Assembly (NCBI RefSeq): GCF_007744075.1
Contig: NZ_CP036266.1
Span: forward strand, 4,387,748-4,451,747
Reading direction: 5' to 3'
Source of the DNA: Gimesia chilikensis
Lineage (GTDB): Bacteria > Planctomycetota > Planctomycetia > Planctomycetales > Planctomycetaceae
DNA: 64,000 bases
Of this stretch, positions 8,327 through 17,134 are shown in pieces. The number at the start of each line of letters is the position of its first letter. Positions within the stretch are counted from its first letter, which is position 1. Made by a program: the position numbers and the translations under genes. A model generated the notes under the pieces. It was given only the letters and a program-made list of their open reading frames with translations. It was not told where the DNA came from and made no database searches.

Positions 8327-8407
8327 CCCTTTGTTGCGTCAGGTTCCCTGAGGAATTCTTTGAGAAGACTTCTAGAGCTTTCGGTGCGCTGCGGCTAAAC
8401 TACGGAG

Positions 8408-8755
8408 ATGAAACAGAATCTGCTGACGAATGAGAGGTTTTACCTGACGCTGGTAACGATCGCCGCGGTGATCCTGTTTGTCGTCAGCCTGACTGTGGAG
8501 ACGAAGGCGTTACCGCCAGAAGCTTCACTGTTTTTTCCGGGAATCGCCCTGTTCTGTCTGGGTGAACTGCTCAATGGGCGAGGCGGCGCGGCAACCAGGA
8601 AAACGACGGCGGGCTGCCTGTTCAGCCTGATCGGTTTCCTGCTGATTGTGAGTGGTGCCTGGCTGATGTTCTTTCCCTCACGCCCGATTGAGAAACCACC
8701 CGAGGAGAGTGTGTCATGCCTGATATGCCGAGAAGGTACATACGGCGTTACCTGA
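8408..8755 (+). CDS. Small polytopic membrane protein, unknown function
   Basis: The 115-residue product has three hydrophobic segments (about 13-29, 39-53, 65-88) and a short soluble C-terminus containing CLICREG. No family is recognised. GGAG abuts the ATG directly, which is too close for ideal initiation, so either the start or the gene itself is uncertain. Confidence 0.45.
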   Translation: MKQNLLTNERFYLTLVTIAAVILFVVSLTVETKALPPEASLFFPGIALFCLGELLNGRGGAATRKTTAGCLFSLIGFLLIVSGAWLMFFPSRPIEKPPEESVSCLICREGTYGVT

Positions 8756-9025
8756 TTGATTTCCTGCACTTTCTGCAACCGGCTTCTCTGCCACGTAGCG
8801 TTTCTTAATTCGGATGATATATACCAAAGACGTTTCAACCGGGGCTAACGCCCTGCGGCTAATTTTCTTTTCTGCTGTTGAAGTCCTGAAAACAAGAGTA
8901 ACAGCATACCCTCGGCCACGGTGGATACTGACATAGCTAACGCTGTCGACCTTATGATCACGTAGAAAACTATTAAATAAACGCTACCTAGCTCTTCAGA
9001 CTAGACGTCCTTGGGAAAAAGCTTC

Positions 9026-9559
9026 ATGTCAAGAAGTAATAAAATAATCAGCTGCCGAACCATTGTACTGCCTCTAATCTATTTTCTAATCCTGACAGGG
9101 GCAGCAGTTCTGGTAGCCTGGCGATCCGGTGTCATCCAATTCACCGAAGAAGATTCACGACTCCCGGAAGAGGTCATCAACAGGCTTACGCCGGGGACGG
9201 TAGAACACCTCGAATATCAACTTCATCTTGCCGTGTTAGATCCATTCGAACTGACGGTCAATGGAACTGAGACGAAGATCATCATCAATTCCAGGGACTC
9301 CAGTCCTTCCTATTTCGAAGAGCTCATTTCCAGAGCGATGAGTGCAGTCTGTCAGTCCGGTTATCAGGACTTTGAAACAATATCACTGATTGTCATCCGA
9401 ACTAACACAATGAGTTTCGAGCATAGTGAAAGGCAGATTACGGCTCGTGCAGTATTCTCACATTCTACAATTGATACGATCTGCCGTGATTCATCTTCAA
9501 AACAGAAAATGATAGAACTTGCGGATGAGTTTTCCACACAAAATGATGGTTCAGATTAA
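9026..9559 (+). CDS. Membrane-anchored protein, unknown function
   Basis: From ATG 9026 the product has 177 residues: a basic N-terminus, one transmembrane helix (IVLPLIYFLILTGAAVLVAW) and a soluble domain outside the membrane. The upstream TTG at 9011 adds five residues without better initiation signals. Codon use looks natural, but the family is not recognised. There is no close operon partner. Confidence 0.5.
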   Translation: MSRSNKIISCRTIVLPLIYFLILTGAAVLVAWRSGVIQFTEEDSRLPEEVINRLTPGTVEHLEYQLHLAVLDPFELTVNGTETKIIINSRDSSPSYFEELISRAMSAVCQSGYQDFETISLIVIRTNTMSFEHSERQITARAVFSHSTIDTICRDSSSKQKMIELADEFSTQNDGSD

Positions 9560-9633
9560 TCATGAAGAAACTGGCTGCTCTTCCTGATTCAGCCCAGTGT
9601 ATTATCTAAACAACGGCACGATCCATCTCCGCG

Positions 9634-10026
9634 TCAGGGTTCGAAGCTTGATCGGGGAGGCTCTAATTCCAGTTCTATCAATCGAAACTCAGCCGGATCG
9701 ATCCGCATTGGAATGGGGGCGAAAGGAATGATGGGCATCTGGCCCGGGATGATTACCTGGGGCTCCACGTTTTCCAGGTCTTTGATGACTTCATAAATCT
9801 GATCGGGATCGATCTCCTCCCAGTCTGCGTCCCAGGGATTATTGGGTAAATCCTGCAGATCATCTATGCCAGGAATCATCTCGAAGGTCAGCCCCTCAAG
9901 TTCGCCCGTTGGTAACGGCATAACGTGGGGAACCGGTACGAACAGGGAAGCTGGCGGTTCTTCATTTCGCAAGTGACCGGGTCCGGCGGAGCAGAGTAAC
10001 AGATTTATGATGATGAGTGTTTGCAT
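9634..10026 (-). CDS. Small acidic, proline-rich exported protein, unknown
   Basis: The 130-residue product has a short hydrophobic N-terminus (TLIIINLLLCSAG) that may be a signal sequence or lipoprotein signal. The rest is rich in Pro, Glu and Asp (NPWDADWEEIDPDQIYE). There is no strong Shine-Dalgarno sequence and no recognisable domain. A real gene is possible but not well supported. Confidence 0.4.
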   Translation of the reverse strand: MQTLIIINLLLCSAGPGHLRNEEPPASLFVPVPHVMPLPTGELEGLTFEMIPGIDDLQDLPNNPWDADWEEIDPDQIYEVIKDLENVEPQVIIPGQMPIIPFAPIPMRIDPAEFRLIELELEPPRSSFEP

Positions 10027-10757
10027 ACACGTTAGAGTTCCGCAGCGGTCGGGGAGTTCCCGAATTTTTATTTTTTTTTACTGCCCGGCAGTGATCAATC
10101 TTCAGCTTGGTAGTTGGGGGACGATCCGTACAATCGGTGGATTGTTTTTAGAAAGTATGCAGGATGTTTTTCTACCGTTACCGGCGGTTAGCGCATTGCC
10201 GCTCATTTATTCGAAGGTGTTTTCAAGTAGGTTCTGATTTTGTGGAAGGGCGTGGGGAGGTCAAGAGGATGTTGCGAAATCCTGCTGCTGAATCTGCTCT
10301 GATGTTCCCTGAGTTGTTGTTGAGATGTACTTCAAATGCTCTGAGTGTGCTGCGAAATGCTTTGAAAATGTACGAGACATGTGGCACTGGTTCTGAGTGT
10401 TCTGGTGAAAACCTTCGAAAATCGACGCCGATTCAGGTGCAGTTGACTCACTGGTGGAACAGGTTCCTGTGCACGCATCGTCCGCCTCGCGCGCGAAGCA
10501 GAATTTCACAAAATACGGATCGGGAACTGCGATTCAAGTTCAATTTATTCAGTGAGGTTCACCAGAGTGCACCGGTGTAAAATACGAAGTAGTCAACATG
10601 CTGCTGTTTTGGGGAGAGGCCCCGATCCGAAATGATGATTCTCAAATATGAATTTTGTATAAACGTGGGAGTCGCTTCCTTGTCCCGACAGAACCGATCC
10701 CGACAATTGAGGTCTGAATTTCATCCTTCGACTGAACCTGAAAAACGAGACCTGACT
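10027..10757. other. 730-bp gap without a supported gene
   Basis: An open frame of 138 codons at 10164-10580 has no initiation signal, an arginine- and serine-rich translation and no family resemblance; it is not called. Bases 10261-10400 are rich in TG/GA words on the plus strand. No RNA gene or repeat was recognised. The end of the gap must hold the promoter of the nuclease gene. Confidence 0.5.
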
Positions 10758-11750
10758 GTGAAACGATTTGCGCTACTATCTGTTTTTGTACTGTTCCTGT
10801 TCGTAACAGTTCGACCTGCCCAGGCCTGGAACTATGCGGGGCATCGGATCATCGCTGCGATCGCCTGGAATCAGTTGACGCCGGAACGGCGGACGGAACT
10901 GGTGCAGTTGCTCAAACAGCATCCCCGCTTCGAGCAGGATTTTCAGTCGCGGATGCCACAGATCATCAAGGATGCGACGCCGGAAATCCAGGCTCGCTGG
11001 CTGTTCATGCGGGCAGCGACCTGGCCGGATATTGCCCGGAGTTTCAAGGATGCGGACCGCGAGAAATATCATCATGGGACCTGGCATTACATCAACCAGC
11101 CGATCTATCTGGATGACGCTTCAAAAAACGCATTGAGTACGCAGCTCTCGGCGAACGTGGCGACGTCGATCAAAGCGGGAGACGATGTGCTGGGGTTTAA
11201 TATTATTCAGGCCCTGGAATATTGTGTGGCGCAACTGAAAGACCCGCGTGTGAGTCAGGCGGATAAAGCCGTCTATTTCTGCTGGGTGATGCACCTGGTG
11301 GGTGACAGTCATCAGCCGCTGCATTCTTCGGCCCTGTTCAGCCGACGGATGTTTCCAGAGGGAGACCGGGGAGGCAATGATATTCGGATTGCAAAATCGA
11401 ATCTGCATTCCCAGTGGGACGGCCTGCTGGGAAACAGCTTCAAGGATTCGGAGATTGTCAGCCAGGCGGTGGGGATCGAACGGGACCCCGCGAATAAGCG
11501 ACTCGGCGAGAGCGCTGCCGGGGATTTGAATTATGTGACCTGGATCAATGAAAGCCACGAACTGGCGCGGGAGAAAGGATACAGCGTGGAAATACTGGAA
11601 GCAGCCCGCGTGAGTGAAGCTGAGAGTGGGAAGTTTCAGAAACTGTCATCGCTGCCTCAGAGTTATTATCGGCAGGCAGGTTCGATTGCGGTCAAGCGGG
11701 CGGCCCAGGCGGGCTGGCGACTGGCGGCGGTGCTGGAGGGTGTGAAGTAA
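10758..11750 (+). CDS. Exported S1/P1-family zinc nuclease
   Basis: This is a single-strand-specific nuclease/3'-nucleotidase acting outside the cytoplasm with three zinc ions. Start GTG 10758 is chosen because it yields a clean signal peptide (KRFALLSVFVLFLFV...AQA) whose cleavage exposes Trp24 in WNYAGHR. In this family the mature N-terminal Trp and the His five residues later are zinc ligands. Further ligands are seen in HHGTWHY, HLVGDSHQPLH and NLHSQWDG, with GGND between. The longer frame from 10632 adds an implausible leader. At 330 residues it is near the family norm. It probably scavenges phosphate or nucleotides. Confidence 0.93.
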   Translation: MKRFALLSVFVLFLFVTVRPAQAWNYAGHRIIAAIAWNQLTPERRTELVQLLKQHPRFEQDFQSRMPQIIKDATPEIQARWLFMRAATWPDIARSFKDADREKYHHGTWHYINQPIYLDDASKNALSTQLSANVATSIKAGDDVLGFNIIQALEYCVAQLKDPRVSQADKAVYFCWVMHLVGDSHQPLHSSALFSRRMFPEGDRGGNDIRIAKSNLHSQWDGLLGNSFKDSEIVSQAVGIERDPANKRLGESAAGDLNYVTWINESHELAREKGYSVEILEAARVSEAESGKFQKLSSLPQSYYRQAGSIAVKRAAQAGWRLAAVLEGVK

Positions 11751-11757
11751 GATAGAC

Positions 11758-12213
11758 TCAGAGAGCGGATTCGGTCTGGGGTGGTTTGATTTTCCACCAG
11801 ACGAGTATCAGTGGCGGAAAATTGTCTTCCTGAACGAGTCCCTCGGCGACAAACAGCCGATCTCCCTTGAGGCGGTAGATACAGGGTTGCTGTGTTTTTT
11901 GTTTGAACCCTTTACGCTGTCCGACAAGGACTTCGAGATCATAAAACACGAGTAACCTGACGTCTTCGAGCCGTTGCAGACGGTATTTGACGTTGTGCTG
12001 ATAGATGAGTTCCCCGTTCCGATCGGTAAGTTTGACGACGATGTGTTTGGGAAAGACTTCCTGTTCTATCGTTACCGGCCCGGCTTTGGCGTCCTGGGTT
12101 TGACGAATCCATTTTCCCTGAAGTGCGTCGTAATCTTCCTGGGGAGCGGGATCAGCGGCACAGAGTGGTGCAGTTAGAATGAGGAAGACGAACAGAAACA
12201 GCTGACGGTACAT
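11758..12213 (-). CDS. Exported TIGR03067-like protein
   Basis: The 151-residue product has a signal peptide (LFLFVFLILTAPLCAAD) followed by DYDALQGKWIRQTQD and a C-terminal YRLKGDRLFVAEG element, as in the lipocalin-like TIGR03067/TIGR03066 group. The match is weaker than for the protein at 5695, because the DP..P.ID segment is absent. GGGA lies about 10 bases upstream. Function is unknown. Confidence 0.65.
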   Translation of the reverse strand: MYRQLFLFVFLILTAPLCAADPAPQEDYDALQGKWIRQTQDAKAGPVTIEQEVFPKHIVVKLTDRNGELIYQHNVKYRLQRLEDVRLLVFYDLEVLVGQRKGFKQKTQQPCIYRLKGDRLFVAEGLVQEDNFPPLILVWWKIKPPQTESAL

Positions 12214-12364
12214 GTTCTCGATCCCTGAAACAGTTAATGGAGCGAATACAGTTCAGATATAAAACCGATCAGCAGAGATCTTAGTTAGGATCAGCGGATT
12301 CGCCAATGCGAATTTAATTCATTGGCGTTAGTTTGAAGGGGGGAGAATAACGGAACTTTTTTGC

Positions 12365-12733
12365 TTAACGGAATGCTCTCAAAAATGGCAGAAAGAAGAA
12401 AACCAGCGACAGGAAAGATATCATCAGGAGCAGGTTAAGGCCTATCAAAACCAGGAGGAGCGTGCGACGTTTCGGATAGGGACCATCTGGTATTTCTTTG
12501 GCATCAAGATCTGTCAGGCACCCACAATTGCGACAGCGATAGCCGCCCTGTTTCCACTGTTGGATGGTTTTAGAAGCGGGATGTTGAAAGGGGATCAATG
12601 GTGTGCCGCAGGAAGGACAGCATTTCCCCTGGGCTTGTTTGACCTTGTACAAAAGATAAGCAATCAAGGGGGAGAGCAATATCAGCATTATCAACATCAT
12701 CACGAGGATGGAAGTTACTTCCCTTAGGAGCAT
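12365..12733 (-). CDS. Zinc-ribbon membrane protein (tandem paralogue B)
   Basis: The 122-residue product has an N-terminal helix (about 9-29), a double C-x2-C zinc ribbon (CPSC ... CRNC with GC following) at about 38-72, and a second helix near the C-terminus. It shares FQ-x-P-x3-KT-x2-QW-x2-GGYRC with the next gene upstream, so the two arose by duplication. The function is unknown. Confidence 0.6.
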   Translation of the reverse strand: MLLREVTSILVMMLIMLILLSPLIAYLLYKVKQAQGKCCPSCGTPLIPFQHPASKTIQQWKQGGYRCRNCGCLTDLDAKEIPDGPYPKRRTLLLVLIGLNLLLMISFLSLVFFFLPFLRAFR

Positions 12734-12783
12734 CGTTAGTTTCTGTTCTTTCTTCGCGCGACATGTATCAGTGACATCGGTAA

Positions 12784-13119
12784 TCAGTTACGCATCAGGA
12801 GCATCATGAGAGGAATACAGGTCAGCAACAGGGAGATCACGATACAGAATACAAACAGCCCCATCCCAAGCAGTAAGGTTCCCTGTTCGGGAAGTGTTCT
12901 GGCTGCAACCTGCCTGCCTTTAAGGTCTGTTTCACAACCACAGTTTGGGCAGCGATACCCGCCGACAAGCCACTGACGTCGGGTCTTATTGAAAGGAGAC
13001 TGAAAAACCGGCATCGGGCGGTGACAGGAAGGACAGTTAATACCGCGAGCATGGAGAAACAGGAATGCAAAGAAGAACAGAAAGGGGATGAGGGGCATCA
13101 ACGTTAACGTGAAATCCAT
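12784..13119 (-). CDS. Zinc-ribbon membrane protein (tandem paralogue A)
   Basis: The 111-residue product has the same order as its neighbour at 12365: N-terminal helix (LMPLIPFLFFFAFLFLHA), CPSC...CPNCGC zinc ribbon with WLVGGYRC between, then a C-terminal helix. AGGAG sits 7 bases before the ATG. It is 50 bp upstream of its paralogue, probably on one transcript. The ribbon lies between two helices, on one face of the membrane. Confidence 0.65.
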   Translation of the reverse strand: MDFTLTLMPLIPFLFFFAFLFLHARGINCPSCHRPMPVFQSPFNKTRRQWLVGGYRCPNCGCETDLKGRQVAARTLPEQGTLLLGMGLFVFCIVISLLLTCIPLMMLLMRN

Positions 13120-13291
13120 GGCTCATCTCCTGTGATTGTTCCCGTTTCCGTGTCAAATAGTACAGACTCTCTAGTGAATTATAACGGACAGGCGTTTGAA
13201 ATAGATCAGGGATTGTTGCTTTAAATGTTCATATTTCTAATTTTGGCAGCAGAATGGAATGATAATTACTTATCGACTTGTTGATTTTGCA

Positions 13292-15601
13292 TTATCCCAG
13301 ATTCATCTGCTGCAGAATGCGGACGGTATCCCGGGCCGCTCTGGTTGGTTTGAGGGCGGTGGCGGCGATGCCCGAGACGACGCGGGTGATGTTATGATCG
13401 ACCTGACCCGGCTGTCCCCAGACCGAACCTGGAGGCGAGGTCATGTAGACCGAGAAGGTATGATGGCCGGTACCCGGACGTTCGCCGATGATATGCAGCA
13501 GGGCACGGTTGCCATCCAGTCCGCCGAACAGTGTTTCCCCGATGCGATAGCCTGCCCGGACGCGACCGGACTGCACGAGGATGTTCTGTTCCGCGGGATG
13601 AAAGCCGGCCGTTTTGAGCTGCGAGCGGAGTTCTTTCAGGAATGGTTCGAGCTGGTCTTCGTCCATAATCGAAAGGGCGTTCAAGCCGTCGGAGATCACG
13701 ATCTGCACGTTATACTGCGCGTCGTACTGCTGACGCAGCTGTTTAATGGCAGCCTGCGAGGCGGGCGCGAGTGCTTCGCCGGTGGCGGGGTGCAGAATAT
13801 ATTCGCTACGACTGGTCGACTGGGTTGTGATGGGTACCGAGGCGGGGAGCGTGGCGATGAAAGCGGGAGTCAGTTCGGCCCAGATGCTCTGTTTGGCATC
13901 GTGGTAGATGCGGTCGATCTGCTGTTGAAGATCAGGAGACAGTGCAGATGGTTTCTCGCCATAACCTGTCGCGAGGAAAACGCCGCGCGAACGAACTTCT
14001 GCCAGCTGGCGTCGGCCTTCGTCGAGAATGCGTTCCTCAGGACGACTGTCTCCTTTCTTACGGCGGTACTGCAGATAGACCCAGGTCGGATCGCCGAAGT
14101 GTTTTGTCGGTTTTCCCTGCGCGTCGATCACGCCGAGCTGCTGGAAGAATGCCCACATGGCGTCGTTGACGCGGTAGCCGAACTTCTCGCGGATGCGGAC
14201 ATGGTCCTGAAAACCGGTCGTCAGATAGCCGAGCATCGGATCGATTTTTGTCGGGAGTGCCATCAGGTAGCCGGGGTTGGCGGGCATGATCTGTTCGAGA
14301 CACCAGTCGAGATCGTCGAGCGAGACATCCATGTGCAGGGTCGAGCAGACATCCAGGCCGATCATCAGACCGTGCAGTTTACCCATGACGATATCTTCCA
14401 GGCAGCAGCGGACGAGCTGTTCCCGGGTGCGGAAGACTTCGGGACCGATGAAGCCGGCGACGTCGTTCAAATGGACCCAGGGGGCGGCTGTCTGGCCTGC
14501 CTGCATTTGGGCAAGGGCAACTTCGCGGGTCAAGGCACGAGCGAAGCCATACTTCCGCGATTCGTGCAGGACCATGTCGAAGCCGTGACTGTGCCCGTTG
14601 GTGAAGTCGGCCCCCTGCCCCGTTTCGAAATAGAGCGCATACTTGCCGGTACGGGAACGAGCGTAGTCGCGCATCTTTTTGAGATCGATATCAAACGTCT
14701 GGTTGGCGGCATCACATCCAGCGATACTCTGGAACCAGAGGGCCGTACTTTCAGGCGAACGGCGTTCGACTTCGGCCTGGACGTCGATATGCGACAGCAC
14801 GCAGTGCGGAAGGACATCTGCAATACCGAAGGTCTCGAGGATCTCGCGAAGCTGCAATTCGACCGCCTGCACCGATTCGGGTTCGCTGGAAACCGGATTG
14901 GTGCCGAGAACGACGTCGCCGACCGCATACGACCAGCCATCCAGGACCTGCCAGAAGATGTCGTCCAGATTGTCGGTCGGCGAGTTGGGTTGAATGCGGG
15001 CACCGAGATAGCCTTTCGCACCGAGCTGGCTGCCGGGGAGCGGATTGAAGACTTTCGTGCCGACGGTAATCAGCTCGTCGTTAGACATGAGTTTAACGAC
15101 GCAGCCGATGACATCGCTGGAGAGTGTGCCGGCAATCTGCTTGATCGTCGCTTCACTGCCTTCGAGCAGCAGTTGTTTCAATTCACCGAGCGTCAGGTTG
15201 ACGGGGCGCGAGTCGGCATCCGCCAGATTCTCGTTGATGTAGCGGTTCAGGTCATCTTCGTAGATGGGATGACGTTCCAGGTCGACAATCCGGGTGGCGG
15301 CGAGCAGCTGGCGGGCGTTGTGACGGGATTGGTCATCGACGGCGGCGACGCCGATGAACTGATCGCCTTCCTTGAATTCATTGGCGGCTCCGAGCAGCTG
15401 ACGATAGAACTTGGGATCGTGTTTACCTTTGACCCGCTGGATGTAGTCAAACAGCGTTTCACCTGCATTGACGTCAGGGATGGTGACGCCTGCTGCCGGG
15501 CTTTCAGCTGCGGGGAGGCGCCGAGCCTGGGACAGAGAAACGGTGAGCGCGAAGGGAGCTCCCAGCATAGCCTGTACGAAATCACGACGGTTCCACTGCA
15601 C
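13292..15601 (-). CDS. eutBC: Fused EutB-EutC ethanolamine ammonia-lyase with Tat signal
   Basis: This is the adenosylcobalamin-dependent lyase that converts ethanolamine to acetaldehyde and ammonia. The 769 residues comprise a twin-arginine leader (NRRDFVQ at 4-10, hydrophobic to about 24), a EutB heavy chain (about 40-510), a linker and a EutC light chain (about 590-769). Residues matching the known EutB substrate contacts are present: R202 and Q204 (ARIQP), N235 (GTNPV), E326 (YFETGQG) and D417 (GLDVCS). EutC landmarks are VQIVISDGLNA, GRVRAGYRIGE and IGERPGTG. GTG 15601 has AAAGGA 8 bases upstream. The two chains are normally separate cytosolic proteins; fusion plus an export signal is the oddity. 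It is last in the minus-strand operon. No eutA reactivase or microcompartment gene is seen. Confidence 0.9.
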   Translation of the reverse strand: MQWNRRDFVQAMLGAPFALTVSLSQARRLPAAESPAAGVTIPDVNAGETLFDYIQRVKGKHDPKFYRQLLGAANEFKEGDQFIGVAAVDDQSRHNARQLLAATRIVDLERHPIYEDDLNRYINENLADADSRPVNLTLGELKQLLLEGSEATIKQIAGTLSSDVIGCVVKLMSNDELITVGTKVFNPLPGSQLGAKGYLGARIQPNSPTDNLDDIFWQVLDGWSYAVGDVVLGTNPVSSEPESVQAVELQLREILETFGIADVLPHCVLSHIDVQAEVERRSPESTALWFQSIAGCDAANQTFDIDLKKMRDYARSRTGKYALYFETGQGADFTNGHSHGFDMVLHESRKYGFARALTREVALAQMQAGQTAAPWVHLNDVAGFIGPEVFRTREQLVRCCLEDIVMGKLHGLMIGLDVCSTLHMDVSLDDLDWCLEQIMPANPGYLMALPTKIDPMLGYLTTGFQDHVRIREKFGYRVNDAMWAFFQQLGVIDAQGKPTKHFGDPTWVYLQYRRKKGDSRPEERILDEGRRQLAEVRSRGVFLATGYGEKPSALSPDLQQQIDRIYHDAKQSIWAELTPAFIATLPASVPITTQSTSRSEYILHPATGEALAPASQAAIKQLRQQYDAQYNVQIVISDGLNALSIMDEDQLEPFLKELRSQLKTAGFHPAEQNILVQSGRVRAGYRIGETLFGGLDGNRALLHIIGERPGTGHHTFSVYMTSPPGSVWGQPGQVDHNITRVVSGIAATALKPTRAARDTVRILQQMNLG

Positions 15602-15712
15602 GGTAGTGTCCTTTCAAGTGAAGCCTGGAAGGGGGCTGACGGAGACTGCGCACTCTCGCTTTCATCGATGATACCACCGCTAAAAAACAATTATCAAGCG
15701 GGAATGGCGATC

Positions 15713-17131
15713 TCAAGCCAGAATGTCGTGCACCACGTGACCATGCACGTCCGTCAGACGGCGATCGATGCCGGCGGTGCGGAAGGTGAGGCGGGTGTGA
15801 TCGATCCCCAGCAGATGCAGGATAGTTGCGTGCAGGTCGTAGCAGTAGGTTTTGTTTTCGGCGGTCTGGTAAGCGAGATCGTCACTTTTCCCGTAACTGG
15901 TGCCCGCTTTGACGCCGGCACCGCCGAGCCAGGTGACGAAGGTCCCCCGGTTATGATCGCGGCCTTCGCTCCCCTGGGCAAAGGGGGTGCGTCCGAATTC
16001 GGTGGTCCAGATGACGAGGGTATCTTCCAGCAGGCCGCGGGCTTTGAGATCGCGAAACAGCGCGGCGATCGGCTGGTCGGCACTGCGGGCGATGGCGGGG
16101 AGTTCGGTTTTGATGTTCCCATGATTGTCCCAATTGTTGACGGCGCCTTGAGGACCACTCCAGACTTGAACAAAGCGGGTACCGCGTTCCAGCAGACGGC
16201 GAGCAAGCAGTGCCCGGCGGCCGAAATCTTCCGTTTCTTTCTGGTCCAGACCGTAGGCGGCGTGGGTCTCTTTGGTTTCACGGGAGAGATCGAAGGCTTC
16301 CGGGGCACTGAGCTGCATCTTTGCCGCGAGTTCCCCTGCTGCGATACGGGCTTCGAGTCGGGAGTCATCGGGACGCGTGGTCGCGTGTTGACGATTGAAC
16401 TGCTGCAGCAACGCGAAGGTCACTTTGTCAGCCTTCCCCTGTGCGAACTGGTATTGCGGATCGGCGAAGAGATCGGGAATGGGTGTTTTACTGGTCGCGT
16501 TAACCAGCGTGCCCTGATGTTTTGCGGGGAGGAACCCGCAGCTGAAGTTCCCCTTTTGATTGTAAGGCAGGCCGCGGGTATCGGGAAGGACGACGAACGT
16601 GGGCAGATTGTCGGCCAGATTTCCCAGTGCGTAGGAGATCCAGGCGCCCAGACAGGGAAAGCCCGGAAGCATGAAACCGGTATTCATCATGTAGCTGGCC
16701 GGGCCGTGCACGTTGGTTTTGGTTGTCATCGCCATCAGGAAGGCGAGGTCATCGACAATCTGTGCCTGATGGGGAAAGACCGAGCTGACCCACTGCCCGC
16801 ATTCGCCATGCTGCTTGAATTCAAAGGGGCTCTGCATCACAGCACCGACGGCTCCGGTGAAGCCTTCCGGTTTCTCTTTGGGGCCCAGTTTCTGGCCATG
16901 CAGACGTTTGAGCTCTGGCTTATAGTCGAACGTATCCATCGGGCTGGCGCCGCCGTTCATGAAGAGTTGAACAACGCGTTTCGCTTTCGCACGGTGATGC
17001 AGGCCGCCATTCAAGTCTGGCGCGGAGGCTGCCTGCAGATGCTGTCCCAGCCACCAGGTGAGCGCAGCGGCTCCGAAGCTCCCGCCCGAGCGGGTCAGCA
17101 GTTCGCGTCTGGAGAGAGGTAATTCCAGCAT
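15713..17131 (-). CDS. DUF1501 protein with Tat signal
   Basis: The 472-residue exported protein belongs to the alkaline-phosphatase/sulfatase-like fold group annotated as DUF1501. The leader contains SRRELLTRSGGSFG (Tat). Landmarks include NGGASPMDTFDYKP, MMNTGF, WDNHGNIK, TEFGRTPFAQG followed by GRDHN, and a C-terminal DLHATILHLLGID. DUF1501 proteins nearly always accompany DUF1549/DUF1553 proteins in planctomycetes; their reaction is not established. The gene starts 3 bp after the preceding stop, which implies translational coupling. The next gene, EutBC, follows after 111 bp. Confidence 0.9.
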   Translation of the reverse strand: MLELPLSRRELLTRSGGSFGAAALTWWLGQHLQAASAPDLNGGLHHRAKAKRVVQLFMNGGASPMDTFDYKPELKRLHGQKLGPKEKPEGFTGAVGAVMQSPFEFKQHGECGQWVSSVFPHQAQIVDDLAFLMAMTTKTNVHGPASYMMNTGFMLPGFPCLGAWISYALGNLADNLPTFVVLPDTRGLPYNQKGNFSCGFLPAKHQGTLVNATSKTPIPDLFADPQYQFAQGKADKVTFALLQQFNRQHATTRPDDSRLEARIAAGELAAKMQLSAPEAFDLSRETKETHAAYGLDQKETEDFGRRALLARRLLERGTRFVQVWSGPQGAVNNWDNHGNIKTELPAIARSADQPIAALFRDLKARGLLEDTLVIWTTEFGRTPFAQGSEGRDHNRGTFVTWLGGAGVKAGTSYGKSDDLAYQTAENKTYCYDLHATILHLLGIDHTRLTFRTAGIDRRLTDVHGHVVHDILA

Positions 17132-17134
17132 GGT

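Noticed and set aside
8391-8862. GCGGCTAA words at 8391 and 8855, the second within GGGGCTAACGCCCTGCGGCTAA
   Set aside because: These resemble intergenic words seen in planctomycete genomes, but the shared part is only 8 bases here, too short to claim a repeat from this window.
10164-10580. 138-codon open frame in the gap before the S1/P1 nuclease
   Set aside because: There is no ribosome site, the composition is odd and no domain is recognised; it is reported only as part of the gap.
13259-17122. A 1287-codon plus-strand open frame antisense to the EutBC and DUF1501 genes
   Set aside because: The minus strand in this region carries well-recognised families with correct motifs. The plus-strand translation has no signal, domain or credible start, and its length reflects codon bias of the opposite strand, although crossing the 111-bp gap without a stop is striking.
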